Shown: piece after piece, positions 59,034-64,000 of the stretch | How the letters are laid out: every line of letters starts with the position of its first letter | Position numbering within the stretch: position 1 is the first letter of the stretch | DNA from: Opisthorchis felineus | Lineage: Eukaryota; Platyhelminthes; Trematoda; Opisthorchiida; Opisthorchiidae | Length of the DNA: 64,000 nt | Reading direction: 5' to 3' | Assembly (NCBI GenBank): GCA_004794785.1 | Contig: SJOL01009509.1 | Coordinates: 548,744-612,743 of the forward strand | Notes under the pieces: generated by a model | Database searches by the model: none | Told to the model about the DNA's origin: nothing | Seen by the model: only the letters and a program-made list of their open reading frames with translations | Made by a program: the position numbers and the translations under genes

Positions 59034-60985
59034 AGCTCTCACCTTGTCGTGGTGGTCGGGCTTCAGTTCTGCAATGATCCGGCGGGATACACTGGCTGGG
59101 GCTCAGTTCCCCAAGGTTCAACCATACCACGAATGCCAACGATGAGAAGCCCGACGAAAAAGAGCGAGTCCCCGTACTGCGAGTGATCGCATTATGAGAT
59201 GGTCTGAAGGTACAGTCATACTGTCTTCTGTGATAGGAGTGTGAAGGTAGTAGGGCCTTTCCTTCAGACGACCAGTATCTCTATATTCATGGAAGCAGCG
59301 ATGCTCCCTTCCTTCGAGGAAGGACGGGTTAAAAGGGTTGGTCATAAAAAATGCACCGACCGCCCGAAGATGGACGGCCGATTATTCAATAAGGTCGAAA
59401 TACTTTTAAGAAGAGTTTGAAGAGTTTGGTGCTGCCCAAAAGGTGCCTGCAGTGCGCCAGGCAGCCACATTAGACGTGAGACAGTAATGTCTTACTCCCT
59501 GCGTCCTCGGGCCACGTCAGTTCCCTGCCAAGCGGACCAGACTATTGAGTCACCGGCTGCTGGAAAGTCCCTCCAAGAAAACCCCAACAACCGCTACCTC
59601 GCATTACAGGCATCTGAGTCGGAGGCTACGAGAATGGTTCCCGAAATGAACCCTATATCCTTCCACTGTTGGTCAGACTTTTGAGTCAAAGGCACAAGCT
59701 CGGCTATCTCGACCAAACCTCCTTCTTCTTCAGTTGTGTGCTGAACATCGCCAGTCCCAGAATAGTACGAACTTCCAGCAGAAACGCTCATATCGGGTTA
59801 CTTGGATGCTGCCAACCGCAAGCCAGACATAAACCCAGTTGGATCATGTGGCTATCGGCTACCGAGTGAGAGCCGCAATTAAATATTGATGTTACTTCGG
59901 GGTGCACAACTTGATCCCGATCGTGTCGTTGTACGAATCAGGTTATCACTTCGCTTTGCGTTAGCATTACGCATACAGAAGTAGAGCAACTTCGTTCATC
60001 AACTTCAACACGCCTTAGTAGCCCAAGAGTATCGACCGGGTCTGGCTAGAAAGGTACTGAAAACGCACAGTCATGCGGATGACAAACATTGTTCGGAGGT
60101 TGAATGGAAGCGACTTAAAGAAGCTATGCTCTCGGCCTCCAGAACTGTTTGTCCAAGCCACCCGACTCAACTATATGAACAGTGGATATCGTTGAGATCA
60201 CCAGGTCTTATGGCTGCCGGAAAAGCCATACCAGCAACTGACCACTGTGATGGCGCACACAGATCCCCAAACCCAGGATAATCAATAGTGATAGAACGTC
60301 GCTAGATTGCGAAGGCCCAGTAGATGGAGAAGGATTTCACTGCGGGCAACAGCCGCGAAATGCTCCGCTCACATACATTGAGTGTGCGGACGATATTGCT
60401 CTCCTTAGTTCAGATCTTTCAAAAATGCAAACTATTCTAAGTAACCTAAATAATTCCACCGCGCGGTTCGGCATGCGCATCACACGTGCAAAGTGCTGCT
60501 ACAAAATTGGGTGGGATCAAACCCACCTGAAGCTTGCAGATAAATTTGTTGACCTAGGCGGTAGTGGAATGGCTGGAGATAAGACTGCTCCTCGAATCGA
60601 GAAGACTAGAACTATTTTCGCCCAACCCCGTGCAGAGTTGAAGCGCCCAAGAGGTGGACAATTTATATACTCACAAAGAAGTATGGAAACACAAAGCGGA
60701 ATACTGGGTCGGGTCGACAACTGCCGCCTCCCTGGATGGGGAACCCTGGAGTCAACTTACTAATAGTTAATGGCACTAGAAGAAATGGCCCTATTGCGCA
60801 GTCAGTGGCGCTCGTGCATCAAGGCGAACGCCTCCGATGCGTAGATACCCAGTTCCCGAACCAACTGAACATACCATCACCTCCAACACTTGGCTGTATT
60901 TCCCACCCCCTCCACTTTCCAGCGATCGAAACCGTAGCAGCTGGAACCTATGTACTCATGCTACATGGTTTATAGCTGACAAATC
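59034..60985 (+). mobile_element. LINE copy with large internal deletions
   Basis: Same family as 34765-38925. The 5' region is kept to about 59740, then the element jumps to the late endonuclease/linker part (59770-60360), then directly to the RT YADD region (ECADDIALL near 60390), and to the C-terminal GRVDNCRLPGWGTLEST (60705-60760) and the shared 3' UTR (60840-60985). It is a deletion derivative of about 1.95 kb instead of 4.0 kb. Confidence 0.85.
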
Positions 60986-62599
60986 AACTGAGTGAAATGA
61001 TTCGACGGCCGAAAATGCAGCACACACGGACGTCCCTCGCAATAAGGACCACTTCATTAATGCCACAGGATTTCAGCAGTTTAAACCAAATACAATTGGT
61101 GCCCAGGGCTCGAGTTAAACTATTTTCGCTGAAACCACAAATTGAAACGGGTACCTGTTCTGAAAGTAGGTTGGTCTATAGCACTGCTATACACCAACGT
61201 ACTATTCCAGCACACACAAAAGTGCTGACGCTTTCCCCTCTATTGTTAAGCTCAGTGGACAGTTTGACCACCAGGAATTCTTGGGATTGCGTACGATATT
61301 TTGGAAAGTAATTAGAAAAAAGTTTGATTTACGGATACCGGTGCTGCATTTCACGTCGGTTTGAACCGGTTCATGCACGTCTTTTCAGCCAGTTAAGGAA
61401 AAAGAATAGACATACTGTCCACGACGATTTTCTGAACGAAAGCTTATTCGCAACCAGACTGATGATCGTGAAACGTCGCTCAGATATCTACAAACTAAGT
61501 CTATTCTAGTGTTCCTCCAGGGAACACGATCCATCACCCCATGAGAGCCAACTCACAAAAGAGGTCGCTTGCCATGAAGTGTTTTTTAGAGGGGGACGTA
61601 CCACATTCCTGTAAGATAAAAGACTGCATTGACCTTGATCTCCGGACAGGCCATACAAGAGCAGTCATCTGCAAGGTAAGGTGACTTAGTAGGCTGAGCA
61701 CACTTTCAGCCTCGACACCATGGTCCTCCCTCTATGAAGAACACATTGTGGAAAGGGCAGCTGCCAGAAATAGGCACCTGTGCCTCATTCCCAGGTGCGC
61801 TATGACTGAGCTACAAACAACACAAGCCCACATATGGGTCCGATTTTGTATGGATGCGTAGCCTACGGAGCGGGGACTATATATATATATATATATATAT
61901 ATGGCTTTCATCTTATTCATACAAACAAGGCAGAGTGGAATGGAAACAGAAATTCTCAGCAAGACAGAGTTTCGTCACAAGGTCGTGTCTTATGCTCTGT
62001 AAATTCGCCGCGGGGGCTCCATGTACTAACTTAGTCTGACAGCTTGGATCTCTTCCACCTAATTTGCTAATCCACAATAAGCACTTTCGTATTTTCGTCA
62101 CACACAACCGGCAATGACTGTACCAAAGAAATGTGGTGTTGTTGTCTGCTGACTAAAACTGCCGCCAGTGTAATTAGCACTTCAGTAACGAAGCACAGGC
62201 ACAACGGACCATGAAAAACCTTACCGTCAACAAATGAAGACCCCGATCTGCAGCATTTCGACGTCTTGTGGGAATCCCATCGAGTTTAACGCAACGCGCA
62301 TTAAGAGAGTCTATTCAGACGGTATCTAAACCCCTCCCTTGGTGTCACTCCGTGGGAACAAAAACCGAGCTACTTACCACTACGTGACGAGGACCTTAAG
62401 ATGGTGTGACGGTTTGTGTGCGTCCGTGACCCACTGAGCCATACTGGGTGCTGTCCGTGCGGCACTCACAAGCCTCTCATACGAGGTTGGCTTGAAGCCT
62501 GATCAACACGGTCTCCTGCCTTCTGGGTTGGGGGTTGGAACATGTGTGGCGACGATTCTGTCAAAATGGCAACTCGCCTGTATTTTTCGCCACACACAA
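60986..62599. other. Intergenic, microsatellite only
   Basis: Apart from the (TA)n run at 61878-61902 I recognise nothing. Confidence 0.5.
61878..61902. repeat. (TA)n microsatellite
   Basis: Twelve TA units without interruption. Confidence 0.95.
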
Positions 62600-63510
62600 C
62601 TGCCTTGCGGTCAGGCTTTTGAGCCAAAGGCTTTGGTCCTCCTGTCTAGGTGTGGGCCCCCTGAGAGTATTTCAGCCCATGTACAACCATAATACTTACA
62701 ACTAACAATACTGCCACATAGGCCGTCGCGTGGTGTCAGCATCCGGATTGCCTCACTTGTTGCGTACAACAGGGCGGGTAAGCGAAAGCATGCTACTGCT
62801 GGTGCTTCCTTTCTTACGCTCACGTATTTCCTCTTCCGCCCTAACGACCACAGTTTGAATACTCTCCGCAGGTCCCATCACTAGAACTAACTACTTGTTC
62901 GGCGTGCACCACACTCAGCTGCAGCTTCTGTACGTCCAACATCAGTAACAACTCTAAACACTTTGAGTCTGTTCTCAAACCCCGAAATTTAGCCTACTTA
63001 GCAGCCTTTAATGTTCACACACTGAGGCAAGCTAATACGCTGGATTCCCTCTGCTTTGATGTATGCTGTCTGCCACGAGCAAGGATACAGGCTACTGTAA
63101 TTGGACTGACTGCCTCTTCGCTCACTTTCAGCTCTCCGGTTATGCAACTCCGGTGATGCGGAGGCCAGTGCAGCTGGATATGCCGGAGTGGGTACTATAT
63201 TGAGCGACCGAGCAGACGCGTCTCTGATTGAGTGCATACCCACTGACAGTCACTTCCGCGCGGTTCGTTTAGCAACGTCTATGCAAAAATGTCTCGAGGA
63301 AGTGAGCTCCATTGCACACTGTTTATGGTGTCTACCTATGGACTGCAACTGATTGTTGCTTTGAATCTGCCAAAGACAATTTCTATGACGCTCTAGGTGC
63401 TCTTTTACAAAGGGCTAAAGGCTAAAACATCGTTGTGGTTGCTGATGATATAAACGCCCAGGTAGGCAGACTAAACGCTGCTGCGACCCGACTGAGTGGT
63501 CGTCTTTGGT
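62600..63510 (+). mobile_element. LINE fragment: 5' region and endonuclease
   Basis: The 5' block 'ggtcaggcttttgagccaaa' near 62610, then a diverged endonuclease on plus: GDAEASAAGYAGVGTILSD, CIPTDSHFRAVRL near 63150-63280 and INAQVGRLNAAATRLSGRL near 63447. It stops abruptly near 63520. Confidence 0.8.
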
Positions 63511-63519
63511 TGGACACGA

Positions 63520-64000
63520 GACGCATCATCATCATCAAAGACAGCAACATCAGTGTTGACACTGATGCTTCACTGAAGTACAACCATAAGGTTCGTCTAA
63601 GTATATTTAACCCCCTAGAGCGAAAAGAAGAAAAAAGAGTGGGTGAGGGAGGGGACCTAGTGCTGGCCTATGTCAAGCATTCTGAGGTGCCTACACCTCC
63701 AGGCGCCCAGTCATTGTGGAAAGAAACTGACAGCATGGACGCCACTGACATCGATTAGCCGCAATTTCTTGCAATGTCTCCAGCCAAGCACAGGTGGGGT
63801 CACGGGTACCCCATCCTGGAAGGCGTACAACACCAACAACACCCAAACTCTTCGTGATCTCTTTCACGCCCTTCTGCCAAGTCATACGTTGTCCACCTCG
63901 CTGTTTGCGCCATTCTGAAGGGGGCACGGAGAACAACACTCGTCTCGGTAGACGGTGTTTCGGCATGCGTAGCACATGACCGAGCCATCGTAGTCGGTGG
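63520..64000 (-). mobile_element. LINE C-terminal fragment, opposite strand
   Basis: Minus strand: [20 protein letters not shown] near 63990, RKQRGGQRMTWQK, then RLPGWGTRDPTCAWLETLQE to QWRPCCQFLS near 63715. It is the end of an element related to the other LINEs and runs off the window edge. Confidence 0.85.

Noticed and set aside
62600..64000. Twin-priming (5' inversion) of a single LINE
   Set aside because: In twin priming the inverted 5' part lies upstream of the 3' part on the element's strand; here it lies beyond the 3' end, and the two parts differ in sequence.

Overview
This is a eukaryotic, repeat-rich window of about 45% GC (my estimate) and most likely comes from a digenean trematode (fluke). 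Four things point there: many introns of only 37-51 bp next to introns of several kb; a divergent 89-residue LC8-type dynein light chain; decayed APE-type LINEs; and short dispersed repeats with hammerhead ribozyme cores like those of the schistosome Sm-alpha satellite. I cannot name the genus.

Layout. Three genes lie on the plus strand in the left third: the 3' half of a USP8/USP2-like ubiquitin hydrolase (six exons, 1723-8437; the catalytic-Cys part lies outside or was not found); a complete CTU1/NCS6 cytosolic tRNA 2-thiolation gene (12 exons, 9887-13529, 335 aa, poly(A) signal 21 nt after the stop); and the LC8 gene (two exons, 14772-18582, 89 aa). From 58133 down to about 26456 the minus strand carries one very long gene, an AF10/MLLT10 orthologue. 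It has a PHD finger and zinc knuckle at the N-terminus, long Ser/Thr/Pro-rich disordered exons, and the octapeptide motif plus leucine zipper that binds DOT1L. The second half of its extended PHD was not found. Most exon joins were checked for codon phase.

Repeats fill the introns and intergenic DNA. A full-length but dead APE-type LINE spans 34765-38925; an internally deleted copy lies at 59034-60985; fragments lie at 650-1460 and 62600-63990. At least two tRNA-derived SINE families are present: SINE-1 (eight copies) and SINE-2 (three copies plus an inverted tail).

The most interesting layer is a set of three unrelated short repeat families, called HH-A, HH-B and HH-C here. Each carries a recognisable type I hammerhead core (CUGAUGA, stem II, GAAA, tiny self-complementary stem III). 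One HH-A core (55380-55440) is intact, one HH-A copy looks circularly permuted or partly dimeric, one HH-B copy is a 145-bp insertion with a 7-bp target-site duplication, and one HH-B pair forms a 70-bp-arm palindrome centred on the ribozyme's stem II loop. Together they suggest retrozyme-like mobile RNAs that pass through self-cleaving, possibly circular, intermediates.

The four host genes act in different pathways (deubiquitination, tRNA wobble-uridine thiolation, dynein/tegument scaffolding, chromatin reading with DOT1L), and I see no functional cluster.
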